A DNA stretch of 5,754 nt from an uncultured Ruminococcus sp. (GTDB lineage Bacteria; Bacillota; Clostridia; Oscillospirales; Ruminococcaceae). Shown here piece by piece: positions 5,418 to 5,754 of this stretch; positions within the stretch are counted from its first letter, which is position 1; each line of letters begins with the position of its first letter. The notes under the pieces are model-generated. The model did not search any database, was not told the origin of the DNA, and saw only the letters and a program-made list of their open reading frames with translations. The position numbers and the translations under genes were made by a program. The DNA lies in assembly GCA_946183385.1 (NCBI GenBank), contig CAMHBN010000137.1, positions 1 through 5,754 of the forward strand, given 5' to 3'.

Positions 5418-5754
5418 TTACATAAGTCTGTCAAGTCTGACTTTAATTTCGTCGAGGAATGTCTTCGAGTCCACCTTGCGCTTGTTTTCAAGCTTGGAGA
5501 TGAGGTAGAGGTCACCTGTCATAACGCCGTCCTCAATGGTCTGGATGGTAGCCTTCTCGAGCTTGTCCGCGAAGTCGCACAGCTCGGGAGTGCCGTCGAG
5601 CTCGCCTCTCTTGCGGAGAGCGCCGCTCCACGCGAAAATGGTCGCAACTGAGTTGGTGGAGGTCTCCTCGCCCTTGAGGTACTTGTAGTAGTGGCGCTGA
5701 ACGGTACCGTGAGCAGCCTCGTACTCATAGATGCCGTCGGGAGAAACGAGCACG
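5418..5754 (-). CDS. icd: NADP-type isocitrate dehydrogenase, eukaryote-like class (N-terminal part outside window)
   Basis: Only the last 111 residues are present; the start lies beyond the right edge, so about 290 residues are missing. The enzyme converts isocitrate to 2-oxoglutarate and CO2 in the cytosol with reduction of NADP+, supplying carbon for glutamate. Seen: [18 protein letters not shown], then [20 protein letters not shown], the cofactor-binding and helix region typical of homodimeric IDH like human IDH1/2 and yeast IDP. It is unlike the E. coli Icd wording. The Arg-His of HGTVQRH corresponds to the pair that contacts the NADP 2'-phosphate in human IDH1 (Arg314/His315), so NADP use is likely. 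The tail [22 protein letters not shown] and the stop at 5418 look natural. The 39-base gap to rex has no terminator, suggesting an icd-rex transcript. Confidence 0.93.
   Translation of the reverse strand, partial: VLVSPDGIYEYEAAHGTVQRHYYKYLKGEETSTNSVATIFAWSGALRKRGELDGTPELCDFADKLEKATIQTIEDGVMTGDLYLISKLENKRKVDSKTFLDEIKVRLDRLM

Noticed and set aside
1..5754. CRISPR array, tRNA, rRNA, transposase or phage genes
   Set aside because: None seen: no regularly spaced long direct repeats, no cloverleaf or rRNA signatures, and no transposase or integrase motifs on either strand.

Overview
All supported genes in this window lie on the minus strand, so transcription runs from high to low coordinates. The order is isocitrate dehydrogenase (3' end only), rex, a 544-base gap, fumC, a 160-base gap, then hdrB, hdrC and hdrA, with hdrA running off the left edge. 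Moderate-to-high GC with a C/G-rich third codon position, Gram-positive-type GGAGG ribosome binding sites, a Rex redox repressor and a bacterial hdrBCA set suggest an anaerobic Clostridia-type Firmicute. A Ruminococcus/Oscillospiraceae-like gut bacterium is my best guess. The lineage is an inference from style; there is no marker gene in the window.

Right part (4746-5754): the last 111 residues of an NADP-type isocitrate dehydrogenase of the eukaryote-like homodimeric class are followed after 39 bases by rex, the NADH/NAD+-sensing repressor. The two are probably co-transcribed. A 9-bp stem-loop 3 bases after the rex stop looks like an intrinsic terminator.

Middle (4202-4745): an AT-rich gap with no convincing gene. 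It holds a good sigma-A-like promoter for fumC (TTGAAA, 17 bases, TATACT with extended -10 TG), an 11/14 match to the Rex operator consensus further upstream, and a compact repeat element between promoter and fumC. That element consists of 7-bp tandem repeats plus two hairpins. fumC encodes a complete class II fumarase.

Left part (1-2824): the fumC-hdrB gap holds a second, related repeat element with 7-bp tandem repeats and hairpins. hdrB, hdrC and hdrA are tightly packed (8-base overlap, then a 12-base gap) and form a heterodisulfide-reductase-like electron-transfer complex. HdrA carries FAD and several [4Fe-4S] clusters, HdrC two [4Fe-4S] clusters, and HdrB two complete CCG motifs for the non-cubane clusters. 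Bacteria of this type are not known to use CoM-S-S-CoB, so the real substrate is unknown, and the electron-input partner would lie beyond the left edge. The Rex, fumarase and Hdr neighbourhood reads as a redox-balancing region of central carbon metabolism. The most unusual non-coding content is the pair of related heptad/hairpin elements in the two operon-internal or leader positions.
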